Notes: generated by a model from the sequence alone, not told the origin. A DNA stretch of 17,774 nt from an uncultured Collinsella sp. (GCA_900543845.1 UQTD01000041.1:1-17774), one strand, 5' to 3'; counted from the first letter of the stretch, positions 1 through 7,890 are shown. Translations and numbers: made by a program.

Positions 1-192
1 CAGGTCGTCGAGCGTGGCCTCCGCCACCTCGCCGGGCGTGCCCATGGCGGCCACGGCCTCCTCCTCGCTCATACCGTCCTCCATGCGGTCGGCGATGGCC
101 TCCGCATAGAACGCCTTGGTCTCCTCCACCTGCTCGGCCGGCAGGCAGGCGAGCAGCTCGCCCAACCGGCCCAGAAACTCATCGCGCGTCAT
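1..192 (-). CDS. DUF1700 / HAAS-domain membrane protein, N-terminal part (runs off the left edge)
   Basis: The reading frame opens with ATG at 192-190 and stays open to the window edge, giving 64 residues that begin MTRDEFLGRLGELLACLP. A helical, acidic N-terminus of this kind, with the EEA-x4-MGTPGEVA element at about residues 44-56, is what I recognise in DUF1700/HAAS proteins. In that family it precedes several membrane helices, which would lie outside the window. The start codon lies inside the end of the PadR-type gene (14-base overlap), so the two are translationally coupled. PadR plus DUF1700 is a common two-gene unit in Gram-positive bacteria, in which the membrane protein is thought to act with the repressor in envelope or drug stress; that role is family knowledge and is not shown here. 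No function can be tested from this fragment. Confidence 0.8.
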   Translation of the reverse strand, partial: MTRDEFLGRLGELLACLPAEQVEETKAFYAEAIADRMEDGMSEEEAVAAMGTPGEVAEATLDDL

Positions 193-499
193 GGTGCGCC
201 TCCTCAACGTATGCGTAAATCTCCCGTACGGACGGCCACTCGGCCAGGAACTCCTCGATGCGCGCTCGCCCGTCGTCCGTGATGCGGTAGTACCGGCGCA
301 GCCGCCCGTTGTGCTCGGCGGAGCGCGCCGTGATGTACCCGGCCTTCTCCAGGCGCTTGAGCAGCGGGTAGAGCGTCGACTCCGTGAGCCCCATGCTCGC
401 CGGTACGTCCTTCACGATCTGGTAGCCGTAGGACTCCTCGCCGGAGACGGCCGCGAGCACGCAGGCCTCCAGGAAGCCGCGCTTCATCTGTGCCTCCAT
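179..499 (-). CDS. PadR-family transcriptional regulator
   Basis: This is a 106-residue protein with the PadR winged-helix fold. The recognition-helix region LTESTLYPLLKRLEKAGYI lies at about residues 38-56, and the wing GRLRRYYRITDDGRARIEEF at about 67-86. The protein has the usual short (PadR-s1 type) length. I chose the ATG at 499-497 because an AGGAGG ribosome site sits 7 bases upstream. An ATG seven codons earlier (520-518) overlaps that site and has none of its own. The gene overlaps the start of the downstream DUF1700 gene. A promoter with three GTATA repeats lies just upstream, which fits autoregulation, as is usual for PadR proteins. The inducer is unknown. Confidence 0.93.
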   Translation of the reverse strand: MEAQMKRGFLEACVLAAVSGEESYGYQIVKDVPASMGLTESTLYPLLKRLEKAGYITARSAEHNGRLRRYYRITDDGRARIEEFLAEWPSVREIYAYVEEAHHDAR

Positions 500-519
500 C
501 CGCACACCTCCTCTCGTCA

Positions 520-543
520 TATACTATGCTATACAAACTATAC
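520..543 (-). promoter_or_regulatory. Candidate PadR operator: three GTATA repeats
   Basis: The pentamer TATAC (GTATA on the minus strand) occurs at 520-524, 530-534 and 539-543, that is, with 10- and 9-base steps on one face of the helix. The array covers the -10 box and the region just downstream of it, where a repressor would block transcription. Assigning it to PadR is inference from position. Confidence 0.45.
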
Positions 544-565
544 GATGCAAGGTATTAGACGTCAA
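537..565 (-). promoter_or_regulatory. Sigma-70-type promoter of the padR-DUF1700 operon
   Basis: Read on the minus strand, TTGACG (565-560) and TATAGT (542-537) are separated by 17 bases. Each hexamer matches the consensus at five of six positions. The -10 box lies about 40 bases upstream of the chosen padR start. Confidence 0.7.
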
Positions 566-838
566 CTCTTATCGCGAAGATTCTCCGGCCCCTGCGCGCT
601 GCGAACGTGATGTCGCGGGGCGGTTGGCATTATGCATGAAACGTCAAGTAACGCTCTTTTGATCCACTTCCACTCGGCCCCATATGCCTTGTACAACGCC
701 CCCTTCGACCTCGGGTTCAAGAGAGCCGCTAGTCTTCCTTTATACGTTCGGCATAATCGTAGGCAATACCCAAAAATTCCAGTCCCGAGCAACAGGAGTA
801 CAATTGCTGCATTGTTGCCACCTGATGGGAGATGGAAG
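566..838. other. Intergenic region before the LuxR-type gene
   Basis: This stretch lies between the divergent padR promoter and the LuxR-type regulator. Isolated -10-like hexamers occur (CATAAT at 752-757, TACAAT at 799-804), but neither has a convincing -35 partner at 16-18 bases. Open frames on both strands lack ribosome sites and recognisable protein features, so I annotate no gene here. Confidence 0.5.
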
Positions 839-1843
839 ATGGACTGCGATGGCTACCCGCGCATTCCCATGCCGTTGATGTGCACTGCCTTTGTGCCGGG
901 GCAGATTGACGCTGCGGTTGCAGGCATTTCCGACCCCGATTCGCGCGCCATTGCCACGGCAGAAGCGCTGTACTTTCGCGGACAGGCCACCCTCGCCGCC
1001 AAGACGGCGCGCCCCTATCTTGACGCCACCGACCCCGCACTGCGCTATTCCGCATGCCTTATCTGCGGATATGCCAGTCTGTCGCTCAACCGTATCGCCG
1101 ATGCCCGCCGTTGCCTTGCAGGCATCCTCGATACGCCAACTGACGAGGAATCGTCCGCCGTCCACGCCACGCATATCCTGTTCGCCTCCGCTGCGAGCGT
1201 CCTGCTGCACTTGCCTTCCCCGCATTCCGCCGAAGAGTTTTATCCGCTTGCGGCGCATCTGCCCGAAGGCCTGCGCCTGTTCGCCAGCTACGTGATGGCG
1301 CATGCCCTGTACCTACGCGGCGAATATGGCCGCAGCCTGGGCATGGCGGAAAACGCCCTGATCATGAAACAGGGGAGTTATCCCATCTCGGAGCTGTTCC
1401 TGCACCTGTCGGCTTCCATGGCATGCATGAGCCTCAAAGACGTCGACGCCGCAAAGGCACACTTCGGAACCGCTTGGGACATTGCGCGTCCCGACGGCCT
1501 TATCGAGCTCATCGGCGAACACCACGGCCTTTTGCAGGGACTCATCGAGGCATGCCTAAAATCGCAATACCCTGACGACTTCGCGCGCATCATCGAGATC
1601 ACGTATCGATTCAGCTACGGTTGGCGGCGCATCCACAACCCCGATTCGGGCGAGGACGTGGCCGACGATCTAACGACCACGGAATTCACCATGGCTATGC
1701 TCGCCTGTCGTGGGTGGACCAACGCCGAAATCGCACGCCACATGGGAGTATCGCCGGGCACCGTCAAAAACCGCCTATCAGGAGTGTATGCCAAGCTTGG
1801 TATCGGAACTCGCGCCGAGCTGATTGCCCACATGTTGCGCTAG
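839..1843 (+). CDS. LuxR-type (GerE helix-turn-helix) transcriptional regulator
   Basis: This is a 334-residue protein. Its last ~58 residues form a LuxR/GerE helix-turn-helix, TTTEFTMAMLACRGWTNAEI followed by ARHMGVSPGTVKNRLSGVYAKLGI; the VSPGTVKNR-x4-YAKLGI core is diagnostic. The first ~270 residues are alpha-helical with pairs resembling degenerate TPR repeats (for example ALYLRGEYGRSLGMAENAL). They contain no recognisable receiver or autoinducer-binding domain. The frame is open upstream to 632, but I start at 839 because GGGAG lies 7 bases before this ATG and the upstream residues look non-coding. It belongs to the large set of stand-alone LuxR-type regulators of Coriobacteriia. The adjacent surface-protein gene in the same orientation, 157 bases downstream, is a plausible target. 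Confidence 0.88.
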   Translation: MDCDGYPRIPMPLMCTAFVPGQIDAAVAGISDPDSRAIATAEALYFRGQATLAAKTARPYLDATDPALRYSACLICGYASLSLNRIADARRCLAGILDTPTDEESSAVHATHILFASAASVLLHLPSPHSAEEFYPLAAHLPEGLRLFASYVMAHALYLRGEYGRSLGMAENALIMKQGSYPISELFLHLSASMACMSLKDVDAAKAHFGTAWDIARPDGLIELIGEHHGLLQGLIEACLKSQYPDDFARIIEITYRFSYGWRRIHNPDSGEDVADDLTTTEFTMAMLACRGWTNAEIARHMGVSPGTVKNRLSGVYAKLGIGTRAELIAHMLR

Positions 1844-1864
1844 CGGCCAGACTGCCCGGCATAT

Positions 1865-1894
1865 CGAAAGCGTCCCGGAGGCCCAACGCTTTCG
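1865..1894 (+). terminator. Hairpin after the LuxR-type gene, possible terminator
   Basis: CGAAAGCGT (1865-1873) and ACGCTTTCG (1886-1894) form a perfect 9-bp stem with a 12-base loop, 21 bases after the stop codon. No immediate T-run follows, only ATTTTG about 17 bases later, so the terminator call is weak and an operator is an alternative. Confidence 0.4.
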
Positions 1895-1934
1895 CACGCT
1901 CAAATTGGACATTTTGACCCTTGAACGGCACTAC

Positions 1935-1946
1935 CGCCACGTGGCG
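1935..1946. promoter_or_regulatory. 12-bp perfect palindrome upstream of the surface-protein gene
   Basis: CGCCACGTGGCG is a perfect palindrome lying 54 bases before the start codon at 2001, with a -10-like CATAAT (1955-1960) just downstream. This is where a dimeric activator could bind; the neighbouring LuxR-type protein is one candidate. It is a single occurrence and GC-rich, so chance cannot be excluded. Confidence 0.3.
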
Positions 1947-2000
1947 CCTTCTCGCATAATTGGATTATTTCCACCGATACCTGCGGGATGGGAGCCCAAA

Positions 2001-5000
2001 ATGCTTGATCGCCGTTCGTTACTTATCGCCGGAGCATCCTCGCTGGCAGGCATCATGCTGCCGCGCGTGCCGGGAAGCGCAAACGCCTTCATATTGCCGT
2101 TCGCGCCCACCGAAGCCTATGCCGACGAAAAAGACCCCTTCAGGGTGCTCGTTCTCTCGCGCACCATGTTTGGTGTGGTCGTGGTCGACGTCGCCAACAA
2201 GAATATGCCCATCAAGGGAGCCCAGGTCACGCTCGCGTCGCGTTATGCCGCGGGCAAGCAGCTCTCCGCCACGACCGACGACGAGGGCACGGCCATCTTT
2301 GAGGTCGCGCCGCTTTCGGAAGGCTACGTGGACGAGGCAACGCTTCTCGACGCGTACGACTTTAACGGCGGCATCTCCATTAGCATGGCGGGCTACCGCG
2401 ATGTCGAGATTCCCCTTGCGCGTATCCAGGGCGGCACCGCCATAACCGCGCCCACGCGTCCGCTTTCCGACGGCGAGCCGTACTTCCGCCAGCTCACATT
2501 CGACGAATGGGACATCCAGTACGCTGAAGCCACGTTCATGGCATTGCCAAAGGACGACACGGCAAACGAACAGCCCGATACGCACGCCTTTACCGTGCAG
2601 GCACATCTGCCACAGGGTGGACAGGCAACGCTGCACATCAACAAAGTGACGCCTGCCGCGGGCAGCTCACCCGAAAGCGTCACGCAGATTGGCCAAGTCA
2701 AGGCCAGCGCATCGGGCGCGGATAATCTGGCGACGTTCACACTCGAAGACACGTTCCTCGATGCAGCGTCAAACCTTCTGGAGGAAGGATGCAAGCTGCG
2801 CTTTGTCCTCGACTACCAGGGCAAAACCTACACGCTCTCATCCCCCATGGCCGTTGTTGCCGCGCCGGCGGCAAAGGCAGAATCGGGCTCGACCACTATC
2901 GTCCCCACCACCATGGACCAAGAGATCACTCCGTTTGATTTCCCCGCATCGTTTCCCGGCATTGGCGGCAACAAGTTCACCTGCTGGATGCCCTCGTTCC
3001 CCATTTTGTTCGATTTTTCGTTTGCCGGGTACGTACTGTTTGGCGGAGGATACAAGCCGGTCGGCTACATGAACGATTCGGGTAACCCTGATCCAGAGTA
3101 CTGGAAGAAGTCACCGCGCGAGTCGGGTGCCAAGCAGGCAAACCGCTACCTCGACGAGATGGAGGGGAAGTGGAATCAGTACAAGAGTATGAGTGCCGGT
3201 TCGGGAACCGATCCAAGAAACACTAAGCTCCTTCGTCACCATTGCACGCCGCTGTTCACGATGGATATCGCCACACAGCTGTACGGCTCGCTCGCCTACG
3301 ATTGGGTGGGCAAAACCTGGGGTAACAACAACGACCCCGCATACGGCAATATTAAGGCCCTCTTCCAGGTAAGAACCGACCTCAATTGGACCGAGCAGTT
3401 TACCCTAGGACCGGTGCCGTTTTTCCTAAACGTCAACCCCTGGGTGCTGGCGAAGCTGGCGCTCGCCGTGGGTGCCCACACACACGGCAGCGGCGCGGCG
3501 TTTTTTAAAAACATTTCGCTCGACTATTCAAACACGTCTGGCTCGTTCACCATCCAGATTGGACTTGCCGTCACCTTTGGCGCCGGCGTTGCAGGCGTCG
3601 CCTCGTCTGCCGTGCGCGGCGCCGCATCCCTCACGCTGTTCATTGGGTACGAGAAGGCAGATGGACACCAGCTTCCGCGACTGCGCGTAGGTGCAGATGT
3701 CGATGTCGATGTGATACTCCAGTTCGTAATGTTCAAGTGGACCACCAAGGCTTGGTCGGGGTCGTGGCCCACACTCCTCGATTCGTGGAATATGTCGGTG
3801 AACAATGGCAACCAGTATGTGCTCCAGCGCTCTGAGCTCGCATTGGGCGGAGATGCGCCTTACACGCTGGATGCCTGTTTCGGCTCGGCCGGCAACGCCG
3901 AGGCGGGTGGTGTGCCGCAATTTATCGCATCGGCCACCATCGTCACCAACGCCGAGCTGCTCGCACGCGCCGAGGTTAAGGCCACTGCAAGGAATGTCGC
4001 GCCTACCGTACGCGATTGGGACCGGTCGGTCACGCGCATTGAGCTCGAGGCGGATGCAGAAAGCGACGACACGGGACAGGTCGAACATTTCGTCCACGCA
4101 CTGATAGAGAACGACGAAAACGCCGCGCCGATGTATAAGTACACCTATATCGGGCAGGCGAGGGACGCCGCTGCGGACCCCAACGCCAATTCTGCTGGTG
4201 TATCGGAGGACGAGCGTGGCGGCATCAGGCCCTCGAGCGACAACGTGCTGTTTGCTGGCGTGCTCAGCGAAGCCCACATGAAGCTGGCGATAATCGCCGG
4301 CGTGGAGTGCTTGTTCCGTATCGCCTCGGTGCGCTACGGCGAGAACGGTCGCTCGCGCCTGGTGGTGCATACAAAAACGAACGGCACGTGGTCCGCTCCC
4401 ACGCCCGTGGACTTCTCCCTTGGGTTTGGCGAGGGCGACGTGGAGCGCAACGGCATATTCGATTACGACTTCGACGTGGTGGAATATACAGACGGGAGGA
4501 GAAACCAGGACGCCTACGTGCTGCTGGTCTCGGGCGAGCGCCCCGACGGCGACAACACCCTTTTCGATGCGGCGAGCACATCCGGCATACTGTCCGTTGT
4601 GCGCCTGCGCATAAGCAACGGCGGAGTTCGCGTGATGTCGCACACGTCGTGGCGCAGCATCTCGCGCGGCCGCCTGCAAGAGGATGGCTACCATTGCCTG
4701 CAGTGCCCGCGTATCACGGTGGGCAAGACGCTGGTCGACGGGCGCCTGTCGGGTGCCTACCTCCACCGCCGCGGAACCACCGCAGAAAAGGCGCTCGGCA
4801 GCGAGGCTGAGGTTGCGCTGGAGTGCTTTACCCTATGGTCGGACGTTTCGGGCGACAGCCTGACGTTCCGCCAAGTTCTCCGCTTTCCGCAAGCACCGTC
4901 GAGTATCGAGCTGGGCGAGCCCGAGAATATCAACGGCAAAATGGTGGTGCCCGTTGCGTACGAGACCGCAGACGGTTGCGGCTGCGCATCGTACGCCGTG

Positions 5001-6368
5001 ATCGGCCAGTCCATTGCGGGCTGGGGCGTTATGTCGCCAGATGCGGCAGTACCCCACGCGGTGCCGTGGCCGCAACACACGGGCTTTTTGGCTACCGTCA
5101 ACGAGCAGCTGCAGCATATTACTTGGGCACGAGGCGCATCGGCATTTGCAACGCAGCCCGTGGGTGCCGCAGGCTGTGGCCCGGCATCGTTTAGCGTAAG
5201 CAACAACGGCAGGTGCGTGCTCTATGTAGAGAACACCGATGGCAAGGTGGGACAAACCTACGACGAAGAAGGCAACCCAGTAGCAGTGATGGGCAAGCAC
5301 TTCCGCATCTTCGCCAGCACCTTGGCAGGCGATCTGTTCACGGAGCCGTTCGTGATGTGCGAGCTGGACCATCCCGCCGATCAGATAACGACATTTTTGA
5401 CGTCGGGAGGCATGCTCTCCGCACTCGCCACGCACATTGTGAGCGCGGAGAAGAGCGAGGCAGAGCTGCACGGCATCGAAGTGCCCTTGGTGGCGTGTGC
5501 CACTCCGACGGGCGCGGTCGCCACCTCGGGCGCGGTGGTGCCCGGAGCAGCAGGCGAATCCTTCATAGTCACGGTGCGAAACGACGGCAACACCTTGCTG
5601 ACCGCCGGCACGATCGATCTGTACCGAGAGGGCTCCAGCCAGCCGTTCTCCAGCGCTTCCATCGGATTCGGACTGAACGCACGCATGGCTTCAATCTACG
5701 ATCCAGAGCTTGCCGAGGACGCTTCGGCCAACGACATGGCACACGTGAAGTACGCGCTCGAGACGCTGGGCGCACGTTTTGCAACGCACCCGCTGGTAGC
5801 CGACAACGGCAACGCCGTGCTGGCACCGGGTTGCACGGCACAGTTCCGCATGAGCTTCGCCATCCCCGAGAGTTGGGGCGACGAAGTGGGCAAACGCGTC
5901 ACGCTGTATGCGAAGGCGCGTGACCTGGTAGCGCTCGATCCCGTAACGCTCGAGGAAATTCGACCGGGCGCAAACTCGGCGCTGGGTGCCGTACTGCACG
6001 AGCTTCATGTACCCGACGCGTCATGCGAACGCTCAGAAGTTCAGGTCGGCGTATGCGACAGCGCGGATACGACAGGACTTCACGACGCCCCGATGACAGC
6101 TGAAGGCGATGGTGACCCGAGCGGCGGCGGTACTGACGAGGGCGGCGGCTCCGGCGGAAGCAGCTCCGGCAGTGGCAAGGACCACGGCAATAACAAGCGC
6201 TCCGGAAAAGCGGGCACGCTTGCGGGCACGGGCGATGTCAACGTTCCCCTTACGGCAGCCGCTGCAGCACTCGCCGCAGCCGGCGCCGGCCTCGTCGCCT
6301 ACAGCGCCCGCCGCACGGCGCTCGAAAAAGACACCGCCGATGAGGTCAATTCTGATAAGCCTCACTAG
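2001..6368 (+). CDS. Large Tat-exported, sortase-anchored surface protein
   Basis: This is a 1455-residue protein. I start it at the ATG at 2001, which has GGGAG 6 bases upstream; the frame is open back to 1824, but that part overlaps the LuxR-type gene. The N-terminus MLDRRSLLIAGASSLAGIML has a twin-arginine motif (RRSLL) and a hydrophobic core, with likely cleavage after GSANA (residue 29). Residues ~45-170 resemble a carboxypeptidase-regulatory or Ig-like beta domain (VVVVDVANKNMPIKGAQVTL). The middle (about 740-1200) is beta-rich and could be a propeller; this is inferred from pattern only. A CARDB-like beta domain follows (about 1180-1330). A Gly/Ser-rich linker leads to LAGTGD (1407-1412), a hydrophobic segment (about 1416-1434) and RR. 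That layout matches a sortase sorting signal with Ala in place of Pro, though the tail after RR is unusually long (about 18 residues). Its ligand or enzymatic role is unknown. Confidence 0.85.
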   Translation: MLDRRSLLIAGASSLAGIMLPRVPGSANAFILPFAPTEAYADEKDPFRVLVLSRTMFGVVVVDVANKNMPIKGAQVTLASRYAAGKQLSATTDDEGTAIFEVAPLSEGYVDEATLLDAYDFNGGISISMAGYRDVEIPLARIQGGTAITAPTRPLSDGEPYFRQLTFDEWDIQYAEATFMALPKDDTANEQPDTHAFTVQAHLPQGGQATLHINKVTPAAGSSPESVTQIGQVKASASGADNLATFTLEDTFLDAASNLLEEGCKLRFVLDYQGKTYTLSSPMAVVAAPAAKAESGSTTIVPTTMDQEITPFDFPASFPGIGGNKFTCWMPSFPILFDFSFAGYVLFGGGYKPVGYMNDSGNPDPEYWKKSPRESGAKQANRYLDEMEGKWNQYKSMSAGSGTDPRNTKLLRHHCTPLFTMDIATQLYGSLAYDWVGKTWGNNNDPAYGNIKALFQVRTDLNWTEQFTLGPVPFFLNVNPWVLAKLALAVGAHTHGSGAAFFKNISLDYSNTSGSFTIQIGLAVTFGAGVAGVASSAVRGAASLTLFIGYEKADGHQLPRLRVGADVDVDVILQFVMFKWTTKAWSGSWPTLLDSWNMSVNNGNQYVLQRSELALGGDAPYTLDACFGSAGNAEAGGVPQFIASATIVTNAELLARAEVKATARNVAPTVRDWDRSVTRIELEADAESDDTGQVEHFVHALIENDENAAPMYKYTYIGQARDAAADPNANSAGVSEDERGGIRPSSDNVLFAGVLSEAHMKLAIIAGVECLFRIASVRYGENGRSRLVVHTKTNGTWSAPTPVDFSLGFGEGDVERNGIFDYDFDVVEYTDGRRNQDAYVLLVSGERPDGDNTLFDAASTSGILSVVRLRISNGGVRVMSHTSWRSISRGRLQEDGYHCLQCPRITVGKTLVDGRLSGAYLHRRGTTAEKALGSEAEVALECFTLWSDVSGDSLTFRQVLRFPQAPSSIELGEPENINGKMVVPVAYETADGCGCASYAVIGQSIAGWGVMSPDAAVPHAVPWPQHTGFLATVNEQLQHITWARGASAFATQPVGAAGCGPASFSVSNNGRCVLYVENTDGKVGQTYDEEGNPVAVMGKHFRIFASTLAGDLFTEPFVMCELDHPADQITTFLTSGGMLSALATHIVSAEKSEAELHGIEVPLVACATPTGAVATSGAVVPGAAGESFIVTVRNDGNTLLTAGTIDLYREGSSQPFSSASIGFGLNARMASIYDPELAEDASANDMAHVKYALETLGARFATHPLVADNGNAVLAPGCTAQFRMSFAIPESWGDEVGKRVTLYAKARDLVALDPVTLEEIRPGANSALGAVLHELHVPDASCERSEVQVGVCDSADTTGLHDAPMTAEGDGDPSGGGTDEGGGSGGSSSGSGKDHGNNKRSGKAGTLAGTGDVNVPLTAAAAALAAAGAGLVAYSARRTALEKDTADEVNSDKPH

Positions 6369-6415
6369 CTCTCAGTTACCTTTGCGAGAGACGCCGACTC
6401 GGCTCATCGAACACC

Positions 6416-6450
6416 AAAAGGGGCTGGCCCCGATAACTCGGAGCCAGCCC
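6416..6450 (-). terminator. Rho-independent terminator of the lipoprotein gene
   Basis: GGGCTGGC (6421-6428) pairs with GCCAGCCC (6443-6450). After one mismatch the stem continues with CCGA/TCGG plus an A-T pair around a TAAC loop. On the minus strand the stem is followed by C and TTTT (6419-6416), the layout expected for the minus-strand gene ending at 6481. It may also slow transcription arriving from the surface-protein gene on the plus strand. Confidence 0.75.
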
Positions 6451-6480
6451 TGAGCCGCCTGACGTGGGAATCGCAGCCTG

Positions 6481-7488
6481 TTACTTGAGCTTCAGAGCCT
6501 CCATCATGGGCACGGCGGCGTCCCAATCGATCTTCCAGCCGATCGACACGCGGACGGTTTCACCCGTTGCGGGAGCCGTCGCAAACAGTGTATGGCCGTT
6601 GTCGGGACCGGTAAAGCGCAGCCACGTTATGCCGTTGTACTCGACCTGGTCGGTTGTTGTCTCCTTGCCTTCGTAGACCTGCTCTAGGCTTGCAACCTCT
6701 TCCTCCGGCGAGCGCGGGAAGATGCTGATGTTCAGGCATCCTCCAGTCTCGTCGTGGAAGAAGTTTGCCTTTTCGCGCTCTTCGTCGGACGAATCCAGCG
6801 TGTACCCATCGGCGGCCTCGATGCTGTACGATGCGCAGTCGATGCCCGTTAAATCTGCCTTCTCGCCAGAATCGGCCACGCCGCCGGCCGCCTCGAACTC
6901 CTTGGTCTCGCATCCCGTGGCGTCAAAGTACATGGCCTCATGATTCTTGGCGGGGGCGTAAGCGTCTACGAACTCGACAGTGATGGGCCCGTAGTACGCC
7001 GTCTTGGGCGCCCAGAAATACACGTACTCAACGGTCTCGCCCGGGCCGATATCTGGCCTCTCGGAAAGGTCAATTCCCTTGTGCAGATCATCGGGAGCCT
7101 CGCTTGCAACGTAGTCGAGCACGGCCGCCTTGCCGGAAGTAAACAACGGGTCGCCTGCCTCAAGATCGCCCTGGGCAGCATGCACGTTAAAGGAACTGAA
7201 CGTCCTGTTCTTTGTGTTGTTGTTGGTGATCTTGATGTGCAGGTAAAAGCCGTCCTGCAGCTTGGCATCGCCGCGATAGAACGTACCATGAGCCACCGAC
7301 TCATAGGTAATACCTGCCACCTCGACCGTCTGCGAATCATAGGCCTTGGGCTTTTCCCGCACAGGCGCGCTCCCGCCCGAGCCACTCGGCGCAGTACCGC
7401 CGCAGCCGGCAAGCGTACACGCCAACACAGCCGAAAGCGTCACGGTGGGAATTCCTAACAGCAGCTTCTTCGTCATGGGCTTCATCAT
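6481..7488 (-). CDS. Secreted lipoprotein of unknown function (DUF5067/DUF4352-like)
   Basis: This is a 335-residue protein with a lipoprotein signal: MMKPMTKKLLLGIPTV, a hydrophobic core, then the lipobox LAGC with the lipidated Cys at residue 29, followed by a Gly/Ser-rich linker. I chose the ATG at 7488-7486 (ATGATG doublet) because AGGAG lies 8 bases upstream; the frame is open 21 codons further but without a ribosome site. The segment DGFYLHIKITNNNTKNRTFS and the following VEYVYFWAPKTAYYGPITVEF resemble the Ig-like beta-sandwich of DUF5067/DUF4352 lipoproteins. The C-terminal ~110 residues form a second alpha/beta-looking part (YTLDSSDEEREKANFF, VEYNGITWLRFTGPDNGH). The protein should sit on the outer face of the membrane. 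It is a single-gene unit, and its function is unknown. Confidence 0.88.
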   Translation of the reverse strand: MMKPMTKKLLLGIPTVTLSAVLACTLAGCGGTAPSGSGGSAPVREKPKAYDSQTVEVAGITYESVAHGTFYRGDAKLQDGFYLHIKITNNNTKNRTFSSFNVHAAQGDLEAGDPLFTSGKAAVLDYVASEAPDDLHKGIDLSERPDIGPGETVEYVYFWAPKTAYYGPITVEFVDAYAPAKNHEAMYFDATGCETKEFEAAGGVADSGEKADLTGIDCASYSIEAADGYTLDSSDEEREKANFFHDETGGCLNISIFPRSPEEEVASLEQVYEGKETTTDQVEYNGITWLRFTGPDNGHTLFATAPATGETVRVSIGWKIDWDAAVPMMEALKLK

Positions 7489-7783
7489 CCTCACCGCTCC
7501 TTTCGCTTGCAGCTCATCCGTTGCCCGAGCCCCAAGTCGGCCCCGTGGCACCGGCTTCCACTATGAGCGTATGACGAAACACGGCGCCGGCGAAGTGACC
7601 CGTGGCCCAAATAACGACCCACCAGCGTTCCTTATGGGCCAAAAGAACTCGCACATGCACGCCCTCGGCCCGTAAAACGAGACGTCTGTCCCAATGTTTG
7701 ATTCGATCCAACAATCCGCACGACACGTTTTCGACAACGTATCCAACCGCAAACGCAGCAAGACGCATTCGGTCGTCTTCAAA
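7489..7783. other. Intergenic region between the lipoprotein and the ATPase genes
   Basis: This is the common upstream region of two divergent genes. Open frames cross it, but they have no ribosome site and unlikely composition (rich in Arg, Trp and Cys). No tRNA, no convincing promoter hexamer pair and no mobile-element end is visible. The organised sequence starts at 7784 with the repeat modules. Confidence 0.5.
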
Positions 7784-7822
7784 TTTACTCGGGCAGAACC
7801 GAGTCGGTTTTGTCCGAGTAAA
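7784..7822. repeat. 39-bp near-palindrome (first copy of the operator-like module)
   Basis: TTTACTCGG (7784-7792) is the exact inverse of CCGAGTAAA (7814-7822). Inside it, AACCGA (7797-7802) is inverse to TCGGTT (7804-7809), centred on 7803. The bases in between also pair if G-U is allowed, so a transcript could fold into a stem of up to about 19 bp. The core 7787-7821 reads ACTCGG-N4-AACCGAGTCGG-N6-CCGAGTAA and is repeated 69 bases downstream. Confidence 0.85.
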
Positions 7823-7847
7823 CTCGAGCATAAACTGATCCATGCGA

Positions 7848-7853
7848 TACAAT
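7848..7853 (+). promoter_or_regulatory. Candidate -10 box of the ATPase gene
   Basis: TACAAT lies between the two repeat modules, with no good -35 box at the usual distance. If it is real, one module covers the upstream promoter face and the other lies over the transcription start and leader, which suits repression. Confidence 0.35.
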
Positions 7854-7855
7854 TA

Positions 7856-7890
7856 ACTCGGATAAAACCGAGTCGGAAGGAACCGAGTAA
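7856..7890. repeat. Second copy of the operator-like module, ending at the start codon
   Basis: This copy has the same spacing as the first: ACTCGG (7856-7861), AACCGAGTCGG (7866-7876), CCGAGTAA (7883-7890). It is identical to 7787-7821 at 26 of 35 positions, and every difference lies in the two spacers. The offset is exactly 69 bases. The copy ends on the base before the GTG start codon, and its second spacer supplies the GGAAGG ribosome site. Confidence 0.85.

Noticed and set aside
562..792. A 76-codon minus-strand frame upstream of the padR promoter
   Set aside because: It lacks a ribosome site and its predicted residues look random. It also overlaps the padR promoter region.
632..838. 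N-terminal extension of the LuxR-type regulator from the ATG at 632
   Set aside because: There is no ribosome site at 632 and the residues do not resemble the protein family; GGGAG at 827-831 supports the start at 839.
1824..2000. N-terminal extension of the surface protein to 1824
   Set aside because: It would overlap the regulator gene and bury the twin-arginine signal inside the protein. GGGAG at 1990-1994 marks the start at 2001.
3528..4766. A 412-codon open frame on the minus strand inside the surface-protein gene
   Set aside because: Same effect: a shadow frame rich in Arg, His and Val, with no initiation signal and no family resemblance.
7514..7852. A minus-strand frame of 112 codons crossing the repeat modules
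   Set aside because: It runs through the palindromic repeats, has no ribosome site and overlaps the lipoprotein's own leader. Repeat structure explains this stretch better than coding.
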